Below are positions 52,643 to 61,783 of a DNA stretch of 64,000 nt, one piece after another. Under the pieces are notes generated by a model, which ran no database searches, was not told where the DNA came from, and saw only the letters and a program-made list of their open reading frames with translations. The stretch comes from Actinotalea caeni (GTDB taxonomy: Bacteria > Actinomycetota > Actinomycetes > Actinomycetales > Beutenbergiaceae), in assembly GCF_009733795.1 (NCBI RefSeq), contig NZ_WNXX01000016.1, positions 1 to 64,000 of the forward strand. The letters run 5' to 3'. Every line of letters starts with the position of its first letter. The stretch's first letter is position 1. Both the position numbers and the translations under genes were made by a program.

Positions 52643-53944
52643 ATGACCTCCGGATGGCACCGCCGCTCGGGGCTGGTCACGACCGCGGACGGTCTGGCCG
52701 GCCGCTGCAGCGGGTTCCTCGAGGGCGCCCTCGTGCCCGCGCTCGTCGAGTCCGAGCCCGAGAACCCCGACGCCGTGACCGTCGTCGTCGCGGTCGACGA
52801 CGAGGGACGCGTCGCGGTCCTCGGTGACGACCGCTCGACGATCGTCCCCGGTCCGAGCCTGGCCGAGCTCGCGACCGCGCTCGCGGACGCCACGAGCGGC
52901 GAGGCGCGCTTCGACGACGTCGTCGCCGGCGAGCACCCCGACGCCTCCGACGACCCCAGCGACCCGTTCGACCCCGAGATCGAGGTCGACTCCGCCTACT
53001 GGCCGGACCGCTCGGTGGTGTTCACGCGCGGCTCCGTCGACGACGTGATGGCGCTCGCGACGACGATCGACCTCCCGGTGCTCGCGGCGCCGCACGGCGA
53101 GGGGCAGCTCGTGCTCGTGACCGACGGGCCGGCGCTCGCCGCGTTCGAGTGGCCCGAGGCCCTCAAGCCGGCGCTCGTGCTCGAGCAGGGCACGGCCTAC
53201 CCGGCGGTCGCCGTCGTCGACGGCGACACCGCCCACCTGCACACGTGGGACGCCACGGTCGAGGTGGTGCCCTCGGCTCCCGAGACCGCCGCGGTCGTGA
53301 CGCCGTTCGTCGACGCCGTGCTCGGCACCGGTGCCCTGGTCGACCAGGTCGTCGGGCTGCTCCCCGACGCCGACCCGGCCCGGGTACGCGAGGCGATCGA
53401 GGGTCCCGGCGCCGGCCCGGCGCGACTGGTCGGAGCGCTCGGGCTGCCGGAGTCGCTCGTGGGGTTCCTGGGCCACGGCGCCGACCTGCCGCACCTCGAG
53501 GACTCCCGGGTGGTCGAGCCCGAGAGCGTCGGCCACGCGTTCGCGCGGGCGGTCACCGACGCGCAGGCCCAGATGAGCGAGTCCGTGCGCGAGCGCACGG
53601 AGCTGATGCGGGAGCGCGCCGAGCTGATGCGGGAGCGTGCGGAGCAGATGCGGGAGCGCGCCGAGGCCGCCCGGGTCCGTGCGGAGTCGGCGTTCGACGC
53701 GGCCGAGACCTTCACCGAGGAGGTCGTGGTCCCGATCCGGCAGACCTGGTGGACGCCCGCCGTGGCGGCCGTCGAGGTCGCGGCGGGGGCGCTGCTGCTG
53801 CGGCGCGCCGGGCGCGGCTCGCGCGCGGGCACCGGCACCACCGCGGGCGAGCGGGTGGTCGCGGTCGGCGGCGCGCTGCTGCTGGTCGACGCCGTCGTCA
53901 ACACCGCGATCTTCGTCTCCGGTCGGCTGCGGCGCGAGATCTAG
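52643..53944 (+). CDS. Hypothetical protein with heptad-repeat helix and C-terminal membrane segments
   Basis: The 433-residue protein has an N-terminal globular region of about 300 residues with no motif I recognise. A helix of four or five heptads (RTELMRERAELMRERAEQ and onward, about residues 313-350) follows, then two hydrophobic segments (TPAVAAVEVAAGALLLRR; VVAVGGALLLVDAVVNTAIFVSG). The regular ELMRERA units suggest a parallel coiled coil or an amphipathic membrane-surface helix, holding the N-terminal part in the cytoplasm. It is leaderless and monocistronic, ending in a bidirectional terminator. I cannot assign a function. Confidence 0.8.
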   Translation: MTSGWHRRSGLVTTADGLAGRCSGFLEGALVPALVESEPENPDAVTVVVAVDDEGRVAVLGDDRSTIVPGPSLAELATALADATSGEARFDDVVAGEHPDASDDPSDPFDPEIEVDSAYWPDRSVVFTRGSVDDVMALATTIDLPVLAAPHGEGQLVLVTDGPALAAFEWPEALKPALVLEQGTAYPAVAVVDGDTAHLHTWDATVEVVPSAPETAAVVTPFVDAVLGTGALVDQVVGLLPDADPARVREAIEGPGAGPARLVGALGLPESLVGFLGHGADLPHLEDSRVVEPESVGHAFARAVTDAQAQMSESVRERTELMRERAELMRERAEQMRERAEAARVRAESAFDAAETFTEEVVVPIRQTWWTPAVAAVEVAAGALLLRRAGRGSRAGTGTTAGERVVAVGGALLLVDAVVNTAIFVSGRLRREI

Positions 53945-53945
53945 C

Positions 53946-53985
53946 GGCGTCTCGCGCGGGTCGGACCCGGGCCGCGCGGGACGCC
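53946..53985. terminator. Bidirectional hairpin between convergent genes
   Basis: GGCGTCTCGCGCGG pairs with CCGCGCGGGACGCC (one wobble) around a 12-nt loop, exactly between the stops at 53944 and 53985. Confidence 0.75.
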
Positions 53986-55250
53986 TACTCCTCGTCGTCG
54001 TCGAGGTCGCCGCTGATCGCGCGCAGCGTGGCGGTGTCGAGCTCGAGGATCGCCTCCTCGTCCGGGCGGTTCGGCAGCACGTTGTTCACGTAGGCGGCGA
54101 CCGCCTCGCTCGTGGGGATGTCGTGCCCCGCCTTCTCCGCGAGGTACCAGCGGTGCTCGAGGATCTCGTGGAACGCCTCGGCCGGCTCGAGCTTGCGCCG
54201 CAGGTTCGGCGGGATCGAGGCGATCGTGGGCTCGAAGACCTCGGTCAGCCAGTCGTGGGCGACGATCTCCTCGTCCTCGCCGAGCCGGTCGGTCGCGACC
54301 CGGTAGGTGTCCATGTCGTTGAGCAGCCGGCGCGCCTGGTTCTCCTGCACGTCGAGCCCGGTGAGCCGCATCAGCCGGCGGTGGTGGTGGCCGGCGTCGA
54401 CGACCTTCGGCTGGATCTGCACCGTGGTGCCGTCCACGTCCGTGGTCATCTGCAGCTCGCCCACGTCGAAGCCGAGCTGGTTGAGGCGCTGGATGCGCGC
54501 GGACACGCGCCACCGCTCGTCGGCCGAGAACTCCTCGGCCTCGGTGAGCTCCTTCCAGAGCTCGGTGTAGCGCTGCACGAGCATCCCGCCGATCTCGACG
54601 GTGTCCTCGACGTCCTGGAGCAGCCCGCCCGCCTCGAGGTCCATGAGCTCGCCGATGATGTTGACGCGTGCGATCTCGAGGTCGTACTCGCGCTGGCCAC
54701 GGGTGAGCTCGGGGTGCAGGTCACCGGTCTCGGCGTCGACCAGGTAGGCGGAGAACGCGCCCGCGTCGCGCCGGAACAGCGTGTTCGACAGCGACACGTC
54801 GCCCCAGTAGAAGCCCGTGAGGTGCAGCCGCACCAGCAGCACGGCGAGCGCGTCGATGAGCCGCGTCACCATGTCCGGGGCCAGGTAGCGGGAGAACAGC
54901 GCGCGGTAGGGCAGCGAGAAGCGCAGGTGCTTGGTGATGAGCACCGAGTCCAGCGGCTCGCCGTCGCGGGACGTGCGGCCCGTGATGACGCCGACCGGCT
55001 CGACCGCGGGCACGTCCAGGCGCTGCAGGCTGCGCAGCAGCCCGTACTCGCGGTGCGCGACGCTCTCGCCGATCTCCTTGATGGCGATCACGCGACCGGA
55101 CATCCGCACGAACCGCACGACGTGGCGGGAGATGCCTCGGGGGAGGGCGGCGAGGATGTCCTCGGGCCACTCGGCCAGCGGGATGTGCCACGGCAGGTCG
55201 AGCAGCGCCGGGTCGGGCGCGGCGGCAGTGATCTGGAGCGCGGCCGGCAT
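53985..55250 (-). CDS. DUF4032 kinase-like protein
   Basis: The 421-residue protein belongs to the actinobacterial DUF4032 family, which looks like lipopolysaccharide- or small-molecule kinases. RVIAIKEIGESVAHREYGLLRSL resembles the ATP-lysine and helix C region, FYWGDVSLSNTLFRRD the catalytic loop (D..N) and AYLVDAETGDL the metal-binding Asp. The C-terminal 200 residues are family-specific. The substrate is unknown. The start is set by a leaderless -10 (CAGACT, 7 nt). Confidence 0.87.
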   Translation of the reverse strand: MPAALQITAAAPDPALLDLPWHIPLAEWPEDILAALPRGISRHVVRFVRMSGRVIAIKEIGESVAHREYGLLRSLQRLDVPAVEPVGVITGRTSRDGEPLDSVLITKHLRFSLPYRALFSRYLAPDMVTRLIDALAVLLVRLHLTGFYWGDVSLSNTLFRRDAGAFSAYLVDAETGDLHPELTRGQREYDLEIARVNIIGELMDLEAGGLLQDVEDTVEIGGMLVQRYTELWKELTEAEEFSADERWRVSARIQRLNQLGFDVGELQMTTDVDGTTVQIQPKVVDAGHHHRRLMRLTGLDVQENQARRLLNDMDTYRVATDRLGEDEEIVAHDWLTEVFEPTIASIPPNLRRKLEPAEAFHEILEHRWYLAEKAGHDIPTSEAVAAYVNNVLPNRPDEEAILELDTATLRAISGDLDDDEE

Positions 55251-55257
55251 GCCCCCA

Positions 55258-55263
55258 AGTCTG
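55258..55263 (-). promoter_or_regulatory. Leaderless -10 for the DUF4032 gene
   Basis: Minus-strand CAGACT is followed after 7 nt by ATG 55250. Confidence 0.5.
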
Positions 55264-55393
55264 TCAGGCCCGCCACGGGCGGCCTAGCGAGATCCGCGCC
55301 GTGTGCGACAGGTCATAACGCCTCCGGCCGCCGCGGCCGGGCGTCGGCACCCCGCGGCGCCGGGTCGACGGCGCGGGGAGGCGCCCGGAGACG

Positions 55394-55431
55394 CCACGAG
55401 GGGCGGGCCCGTACGGACCCGCCCCTCGTGG
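55394..55431 (-). terminator. Hairpin after the ugpC gene
   Basis: CCACGAGGGGCGGG pairs with CCCGCCCCTCGTGG around an inner CCCGTACGGA loop, 16 nt after the ugpC stop. Confidence 0.8.
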
Positions 55432-55447
55432 GCTGTGACGTCGACCG

Positions 55448-56572
<1,125 letters not shown>

Positions 56573-56622
56573 GGTGGCTGTCCCTTCACCGGCAGGTACG
56601 TGCCGGACGATCCGTCGTGAAG

Positions 56623-56642
56623 GTGTCAGAACGCTCTGACAC
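56623..56642. promoter_or_regulatory. LacI/GalR-type palindrome upstream of ugpC
   Basis: GTGTCAGAACGCTCTGACAC has 8-bp perfect arms and a central CpG, the form of LacI-family operators, about 50-70 nt before the ugpC start. Confidence 0.55.
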
Positions 56643-56693
56643 GGCTCGCTGGGTCGCGAGCCGGGCCCAGTGTTGCACATCTGGCGACCACTC

Positions 56694-56707
56694 GTGACCT
56701 CGGTCAC
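56694..56707. promoter_or_regulatory. CRP/GlxR-type site upstream of ugpC
   Basis: GTGACCTCGGTCAC fits GTGA-N6-TCAC, the CRP/GlxR half-site arrangement, about 125 nt before the ugpC start. Confidence 0.45.
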
Positions 56708-56856
56708 ACCGACGCCGTGACGGCCGAGGTGGTGCGCCCTCCCGGGAGCCGCGAGATCACGCGCCAAGGCCGTCGTCGACGCCCGCGGTGAGACCCGTCG
56801 GCAGGGTCTCGACAGCCGGACGAGGGGACGTCGCAGGGCTGGTGGGAGTGACTCCG

Positions 56857-57648
56857 TCAGCCCAGCACGAGATCGGCGAGGCGGTCGAGCGCGAGGCCCA
56901 GCGCGGCCGGGTCCGGCACCCGGTGCGCGGCGCGGGTCTCGCCGTCGCCGACCTTGACGCCGACGTCGTCGGGACCGAGGACGGCGAACGCGTCCTCGTC
57001 GGTGACGTCGTCGCCGGCGTAGAGCACACCCGCGGCGTCGAGCTCGTGCCGCAGCAGGTCGAGCGCGGTGCCCTTCGTCGCCTCCAGCACGCTCAGCTCC
57101 ACGACGCGCTTGCCGTGCAGCACGCGCACGCCCTGCCGGCCGGCCACCGCGTCGAGGACGCGCTGCTCGAGCGCGGCCGCGGCGTCGTCGGGCATGCGGC
57201 GCGTGTGCACGACGGCGCCCGCCGGCTTGTGCTCGACCCACGCCTGCGGCTCGGGCTCGGCCAGCGCGCTCACGGTCGCGGTGAGCGCCTCGAGGTCGGC
57301 CCGCTGCTCCTCGGTGAGGTCGGGCGTGCGGGTCTGCGGGGTGCCGTCGTCGCCGACGACGCCGCGCTCGGCGCCGTGGCTGCCGACCAGCAGCGTGCCG
57401 CGCGGCGGGTCGGCGACCGCGACGAGGTCGGCGAGGTGCCGCCCGGAGACCAGCGCGACCCGGGTCGCGGGCGCACCGACCAGCCGGCGGACCGCCGCGG
57501 CCGACGCCGGCAGCGGGCGGGCGTCGTCGGGCCGCTCGACGATCGGCGCGAGCACGCCGTCGAAGTCCAGCGCGACGAGCCGGCTGCGGGCGGCGGCGAG
57601 CGCGGTCAGCGCGTCGTCGAGGTGCGGGTCGAGTGCGGTGTCAGACAT
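56857..57648 (-). CDS. otsB: Trehalose-6-phosphate phosphatase
   Basis: OtsB removes phosphate from trehalose 6-phosphate, giving the compatible solute trehalose. The 263-residue HAD-superfamily protein shows motif I LVALDFDGVLAPIVE (nucleophile DFDG), motif II ALVSGRHLADL, the Lys region in VLHGKRVVELSVLEATKGTAL, and motif IV YAGDDVTDEDAF. It starts at ATG 57648, overlapping the otsA stop by 8 nt, so both enzymes of the pathway are made together. Confidence 0.94.
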   Translation of the reverse strand: MSDTALDPHLDDALTALAAARSRLVALDFDGVLAPIVERPDDARPLPASAAAVRRLVGAPATRVALVSGRHLADLVAVADPPRGTLLVGSHGAERGVVGDDGTPQTRTPDLTEEQRADLEALTATVSALAEPEPQAWVEHKPAGAVVHTRRMPDDAAAALEQRVLDAVAGRQGVRVLHGKRVVELSVLEATKGTALDLLRHELDAAGVLYAGDDVTDEDAFAVLGPDDVGVKVGDGETRAAHRVPDPAALGLALDRLADLVLG

Positions 57649-59071
57649 CGGTGCGCGGGGTGGTGGCGAGCGCGTCGAGGAACATCTTCGCCCAGCTCGC
57701 CACGTCGTGGTCCATCACGCGCTTGCGCATCGCCCGCATCCGCCGGCGGCGCTCGGCGTGCGGCATGTCGATCGCGGCGAGGATCGTGCGCTTGAGGCCC
57801 TCGATGTCGTGCGGGTTGACCAGCAGCGCCTGGGTGAGCTCGTCGGCGGCGCCGGTGAACTCCGAGAGCACCAGGACGCCGTCGAGGTCGGCCCGGGCGG
57901 CCACGTACTCCTTGGCGACCAGGTTCATGCCGTCGCGCAGCGCGGTGACGAGCATGACGTCGGCGGCGCGGTACATCGCCGCCATCTCCTCGGCGGGGTA
58001 GGAGTGGTGAAGGTAGTGGATCGCCGGCCGGCCGAGCGCGGAGTAGTCGCCGTTGATGCGTCCCACGGTGACCTCGACCTGGCGGCGCAGCTCGGCGTAC
58101 TCCTCGACGTGCTCACGGCTCGGGCTGGCGATCTGCACGAACGTGGTGCCGGGCGGGCGCAGCTTGCCGTCGGCCAGCAGCTCGCCGTAGGCCTTGATGC
58201 GGTGCCGGATGCCCTTGGTGTAGTCGAGCCGGTCGACCCCGAGCAGGAGCACGTCGGGGGAGCCGAGCTCCTCGCGGATCTCCAGGGCGCGCTTCTCGAC
58301 CTCCGGGCGCGCCGCGAGGTCCTCGAACGCGGCGCTGTCGATCGCGATCGGGAACCGCTCCGCGCGCACGTACCGGTCCGGGCGGCCGCGACGCTTGATC
58401 GTCGCCACGCTGCCGCGCGTGCTGAACTCGGTGAACCGGCGCACGGCGCGCAGGAAGTTCGACGCGTCGCCGGTGCGCTGGAACCCGACGAGGTCGGCAC
58501 CGAGCAGGCCGTTGACGATGTCGGCGCGCCACGGGAGCTGGCCGAACAGCTCGACCGGCGGGAACGGGATGTGGTGGAAGTACCCGATCCGCAGGTCGGG
58601 CCGCAGCTGCCGCAGCAGCCGGGGCACGAGCTGCAGCTGGTAGTCCTGCACCCAGACCAGCGCGCCCTTCGGCGCCGCCTCGGCCGCGGCCTCCGCGAAC
58701 TTCGTGTTGACCTGCACGTAGCTGGTCCACCAGTCGCGGTGGTACTCGGGGTCGACGATGACGTCGTGGTACAGCGGCCAGATCGTCGCGTTGGAGAAGC
58801 CCTCGTAGTAGCGCTTGACCTCCTGGCGGGTCAGCGCCACCGGGTGCACGTCGATGCCGTCGGCGGTGAACGGGTCCAGCTCCAGGCCGGCCTTGCCGGG
58901 CCAGCCGACCCAGGTGCCGCCGGTGCGCTGCATGATCGGCGCGAGCGCCGTCACGAGCCCGCCGGGGGACCGCGTCCACGTGGTCCGCGCGTCGTCGCCC
59001 GTGCCTTCTGTGGTCTCCTCGACCGGCAGACGGTTGGCGACGACCACGAGATCCGCGTGCGAGCTGGGCAT
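57641..59071 (-). CDS. otsA: Alpha,alpha-trehalose-phosphate synthase (UDP/ADP-glucose-forming)
   Basis: OtsA joins a nucleotide-glucose and glucose 6-phosphate to form trehalose 6-phosphate. The 476-residue GT20 enzyme begins DLVVVANRLPVEE and has SPGGLVTALAP with the substrate loop, WVQDYQLQLVPRLLR, IGYFHHIPFPPVE, LLGVDRLDYTKGI with the catalytic Arg/Lys region, and ALRDGMNLVAKEYVA. Length and motifs match the family. A leaderless -10 (TACGCT) lies 7 nt before ATG 59071. It heads the otsA-otsB operon. Confidence 0.96.
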   Translation of the reverse strand: MPSSHADLVVVANRLPVEETTEGTGDDARTTWTRSPGGLVTALAPIMQRTGGTWVGWPGKAGLELDPFTADGIDVHPVALTRQEVKRYYEGFSNATIWPLYHDVIVDPEYHRDWWTSYVQVNTKFAEAAAEAAPKGALVWVQDYQLQLVPRLLRQLRPDLRIGYFHHIPFPPVELFGQLPWRADIVNGLLGADLVGFQRTGDASNFLRAVRRFTEFSTRGSVATIKRRGRPDRYVRAERFPIAIDSAAFEDLAARPEVEKRALEIREELGSPDVLLLGVDRLDYTKGIRHRIKAYGELLADGKLRPPGTTFVQIASPSREHVEEYAELRRQVEVTVGRINGDYSALGRPAIHYLHHSYPAEEMAAMYRAADVMLVTALRDGMNLVAKEYVAARADLDGVLVLSEFTGAADELTQALLVNPHDIEGLKRTILAAIDMPHAERRRRMRAMRKRVMDHDVASWAKMFLDALATTPRTDV

Positions 59072-59078
59072 GCCGCCG

Positions 59079-59084
59079 AGCGTA
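59079..59084 (-). promoter_or_regulatory. Leaderless -10 for otsAB
   Basis: Minus-strand TACGCT is followed by CGGCGGC and ATG 59071. Confidence 0.55.
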
Positions 59085-59135
59085 ACGAAGTGGGCACGCG
59101 CCTCCGGCCGCCGCAGGATCCGGCGCGCGGTGGCG

Positions 59136-59141
59136 TAACTT
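59136..59141 (+). promoter_or_regulatory. Leaderless -10 for the Ser/Thr kinase gene
   Basis: TAACTT lies 7 nt before GTG 59149 and supports it over TTG 59140. Confidence 0.5.
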
Positions 59142-59148
59142 GCCTGGT

Positions 59149-60870
59149 GTGGAGCACCCTGAGCACGGCTCCGCCCCCGCCCCAGCGCGCCGCGCGGTCG
59201 GGGGTTACGAGCTCGTGCGCGTGCTCGGCTCCGGCGGCATGGGCACCGTCTACGAGGCGATCGACGCCGACGGGCGCAGCGTGGCGCTCAAGCTGCTGCA
59301 CCCGGCGTTCAGCACCGACGACGCGGCGCGCGAGCGCCTGCGCCGCGAGGTCGCGACCCTGCACCGGGTGCGCGGCGCGCGGGTGGCACGCGTGCTCGAC
59401 GCCGAGGCCGACTCCGACGAGGCGTTCGTCGTCACCGAGCTGATCGACGGGGAGTCGCTCGACCACTCGATCCGCACGCACGGGCCGATGGACGCCGAGG
59501 AGCTGTGCGACCTCGCCGAGGGGCTCGCCACCGCGCTGGAGCAGATCCACGCCGTCGGCGTCGTGCACCGCGACATGAAGCCGGGCAACGTCATGCTCAC
59601 CGACGACGGCCCGGTCGTGATCGACTTCGGGATCTCCCAGGTGGCCGACGACGCCCGGCTCACCCAGACCGGCCTGGTCACCGGTACCCCCGGCTACGTC
59701 GACCCGCAGGTGCTCGCCGGCGGTGTGCCCGATGCCGCGGGGGACTGGTGGGGGTGGGCCGCGGTGCTGCTGTTCGCCGCCACCGGTCGCGCGCCGTTCG
59801 GGACCGGGCCGCTGTCCGCCGTGCTCGCACGCGTCGAGACCGGCCGCGCCGACGTCGACGGGCTGCCGCCGCGACTCGGGCAGGTGCTGCGCCGTGCGCT
59901 CCACCCGGACCCGACGCTGCGGATGCCGCACGGGTCGGTGCTGCGCGCGCTCTCCGACGTCCGTGACGGCCGCGACCTCACCCAGGTCGTCGACGTCGCG
60001 AACCCGCCGGTCGCGGCCGGCCCGCTGCCGCCGAGCTTCGCACCCGGTGGCGACGCCGCGGGTGACCGCGACGGCGTCGGCCGGACCCGCGTGATGCCGG
60101 CGGAGCCGCCGCCGGTCGCGGCCGGGGAGCCGGCGGAGGTGCCGCCGTGGGTGTCCCAGCAGCCGGAGACCGCCCTCGCGGGTCCACCGGTCCCAGCGGC
60201 GCAGCCGCAGCACCCGTTCCCGGCCGAGCCGCCCGTCCCGGCACCGGTGCCGGGGCCGCCGGCACCGGCCGACCCGCAGCCCGGTGACCCGCTCGCCGAC
60301 TGGCCGGGGTGGGCGCGACCGGCGCGCTCGCGGCCCGGCATCACGCTCGCGTGGTGGCCGGCCGTCGTCGGGCTCGGCATGCTGTGGCCGGGGTGGGCGC
60401 TGCTGACGTTCGGGCTCGTGCTCGTCGTGCTCGCGACCGTCGGCTCCTCGGCGCGGGCGCTGCGCAACCGGCGGCTGCGCCGCGGCGTGCGCCGCTCCGA
60501 CCTCGCGGTGACGTCGCTCGCCACCCCGCTGCACCTGCTGATCGCGATCGCGATGCTGGTCCCGGGTGCGGTCGTCGGGGTGCTCGGCGGCGGGATCGTG
60601 TGGGGGCTGCTGTCGCCGTCGGGCGTCACCCCGCTGCTCATGCTGCTCGTCATGTCGGTGACGACCGCGCTCGCGTGGTGGACGCCGTCCAGCCAGACCG
60701 CGCGCGAGGGCGGTTGGGCCGTGCTGGGCGTGCTCGCACCGACGCGCGGCAGCGCGTGGGTGTGGGTCGTCGTCGGGCTCGCGGTCGCGACCGCGACGAT
60801 CACCGCGGCGCTGCTCGCCGACCCGACCCCGGTGTGGGCGCCGCTCCCGGTGCCGCCGGTTCCCAGGTGA
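59149..60870 (+). CDS. Serine/threonine protein kinase with multi-pass membrane domain
   Basis: The 573-residue protein begins with a Hanks-type kinase: glycine loop GSGGMGTVYEAI near residue 27, Lys in VALKLL, HRDMKPGNVML near 140, DFGIS and the P+1 region GTPGYVDPQV. A Pro-rich linker of about 110 residues then leads to four or five membrane helices (TLAWWPAVVGLGMLWPGWALL onwards) and a very short end. There is no PASTA sensor domain, so it is not the PknB wall-sensing type. A signal may be taken up in the membrane. The start is set by a leaderless promoter. Confidence 0.92.
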   Translation: MEHPEHGSAPAPARRAVGGYELVRVLGSGGMGTVYEAIDADGRSVALKLLHPAFSTDDAARERLRREVATLHRVRGARVARVLDAEADSDEAFVVTELIDGESLDHSIRTHGPMDAEELCDLAEGLATALEQIHAVGVVHRDMKPGNVMLTDDGPVVIDFGISQVADDARLTQTGLVTGTPGYVDPQVLAGGVPDAAGDWWGWAAVLLFAATGRAPFGTGPLSAVLARVETGRADVDGLPPRLGQVLRRALHPDPTLRMPHGSVLRALSDVRDGRDLTQVVDVANPPVAAGPLPPSFAPGGDAAGDRDGVGRTRVMPAEPPPVAAGEPAEVPPWVSQQPETALAGPPVPAAQPQHPFPAEPPVPAPVPGPPAPADPQPGDPLADWPGWARPARSRPGITLAWWPAVVGLGMLWPGWALLTFGLVLVVLATVGSSARALRNRRLRRGVRRSDLAVTSLATPLHLLIAIAMLVPGAVVGVLGGGIVWGLLSPSGVTPLLMLLVMSVTTALAWWTPSSQTAREGGWAVLGVLAPTRGSAWVWVVVGLAVATATITAALLADPTPVWAPLPVPPVPR

Positions 60871-60887
60871 CTCACAGGATCGTTACG

Positions 60888-60893
60888 TAGACT
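60888..60893 (+). promoter_or_regulatory. Possible -10 for the DsbA-like pair
   Basis: TAGACT lies 93 nt before ATG 60987 in a less GC-rich stretch (GATCGTTACGTAGACTC), implying a leadered transcript. Confidence 0.45.
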
Positions 60894-60986
60894 CTGGCCG
60901 CTCGGGGCGCACGAACGCGCACGGGCGCCCTGACCGAAAGCCCGCCGTCGACGGTTGCGTCGACCACCTCGTGGAGACGTGTGCCC

Positions 60987-61778
60987 ATGCCCGCCAACGA
61001 GCCCCGCAAGACCAAGGCCGACCGCCGCGAGGCGGCACGCCGCGAGGCGGAGCGGCTCGCCGCCAAGCAGAAGGCGACCGAGAGCCGCAACCGCATCGTC
61101 ATCGCCGTGGTGTCGGTCGTCGTCGTCGCGCTCGTCGTCGTCGCCGGGGTGCTGATCTGGCGCGAGTCGCAGCGCACGCTGCTGACCGACTTCGAGGGCG
61201 CCCGCCCGGCGGGGTCCACCGACACCGGCGGCATCACCTTCGGCTCCGACCTCGAGGCCGGGTCGACCAACGAGGGCGCCCCCGAGGTCGACGTCTACAT
61301 CGACTTCATGTGCCCGGTGTGCGGCCAGTACGACGCGGTCAACCGCGAGGACATCCGCACGATGCTCAGCGAGGGCGAGGCCACCGTCAGCTTCCACCCG
61401 CTGAACTTCCTCGACGGGTACTCGCTCGGCACCCAGTACTCGACGCGCGCCGCGAACGCCTTCGCGACCGTGGCGACCGACGCGCCCGACGCTGCGCTCG
61501 ACTTCCTCGAGGCGCTCTTCGACAACCAGCCGGCCGAGCAGACCGAGGGACTCGGCGACGAGGAGCTCGCCTCGATCGCGGTCGAGGTCGGCGTGCCGCA
61601 GGAGGTCGCGGACACGTTCGCGTCGGGCACGTACGTCGACTGGGTCGCGGTCGCCTCCGACCAGGCGCGCAACGACGGGGTCACCGGCACCCCGACCACC
61701 TTCATCGACGGCTCGCGGTGGACCGGTGCGTGGAACCAGCCGGGCGTGCTGCTGCAGGCGGTCCGGGACGCCGCCTAG
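60987..61778 (+). CDS. Membrane-anchored DsbA-family thioredoxin-like protein
   Basis: The 263-residue protein has a basic cytoplasmic N-terminus (KTKADRREAARREAERLAAK), one membrane helix (IVIAVVSVVVVALVVVAGVLIW) and an external thioredoxin fold of the DsbA/Thioredoxin_4 type. Its active site is DFMCPVCGQYD, and the cis-Pro loop is GVTGTPTTFIDG. It should introduce or rearrange disulfides in exported proteins. ATG 60987 has GTGGAG 10 nt upstream; GTG 60981 is an alternative. The next gene is a paralogue without the cysteines. Confidence 0.9.
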   Translation: MPANEPRKTKADRREAARREAERLAAKQKATESRNRIVIAVVSVVVVALVVVAGVLIWRESQRTLLTDFEGARPAGSTDTGGITFGSDLEAGSTNEGAPEVDVYIDFMCPVCGQYDAVNREDIRTMLSEGEATVSFHPLNFLDGYSLGTQYSTRAANAFATVATDAPDAALDFLEALFDNQPAEQTEGLGDEELASIAVEVGVPQEVADTFASGTYVDWVAVASDQARNDGVTGTPTTFIDGSRWTGAWNQPGVLLQAVRDAA

Positions 61779-61783
61779 CCGCG

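Larger units (their letters stand above)
56573..56856. other. Regulatory region upstream of ugpC
   Basis: The 284 bp hold no gene. They contain two regulator-type palindromes (56623-56642 and 56694-56707) and a short inverted repeat CCGGCA/TGCCGG (56589-56606) in the ugpC leader. The right end borders the otsB stop. Confidence 0.55.
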
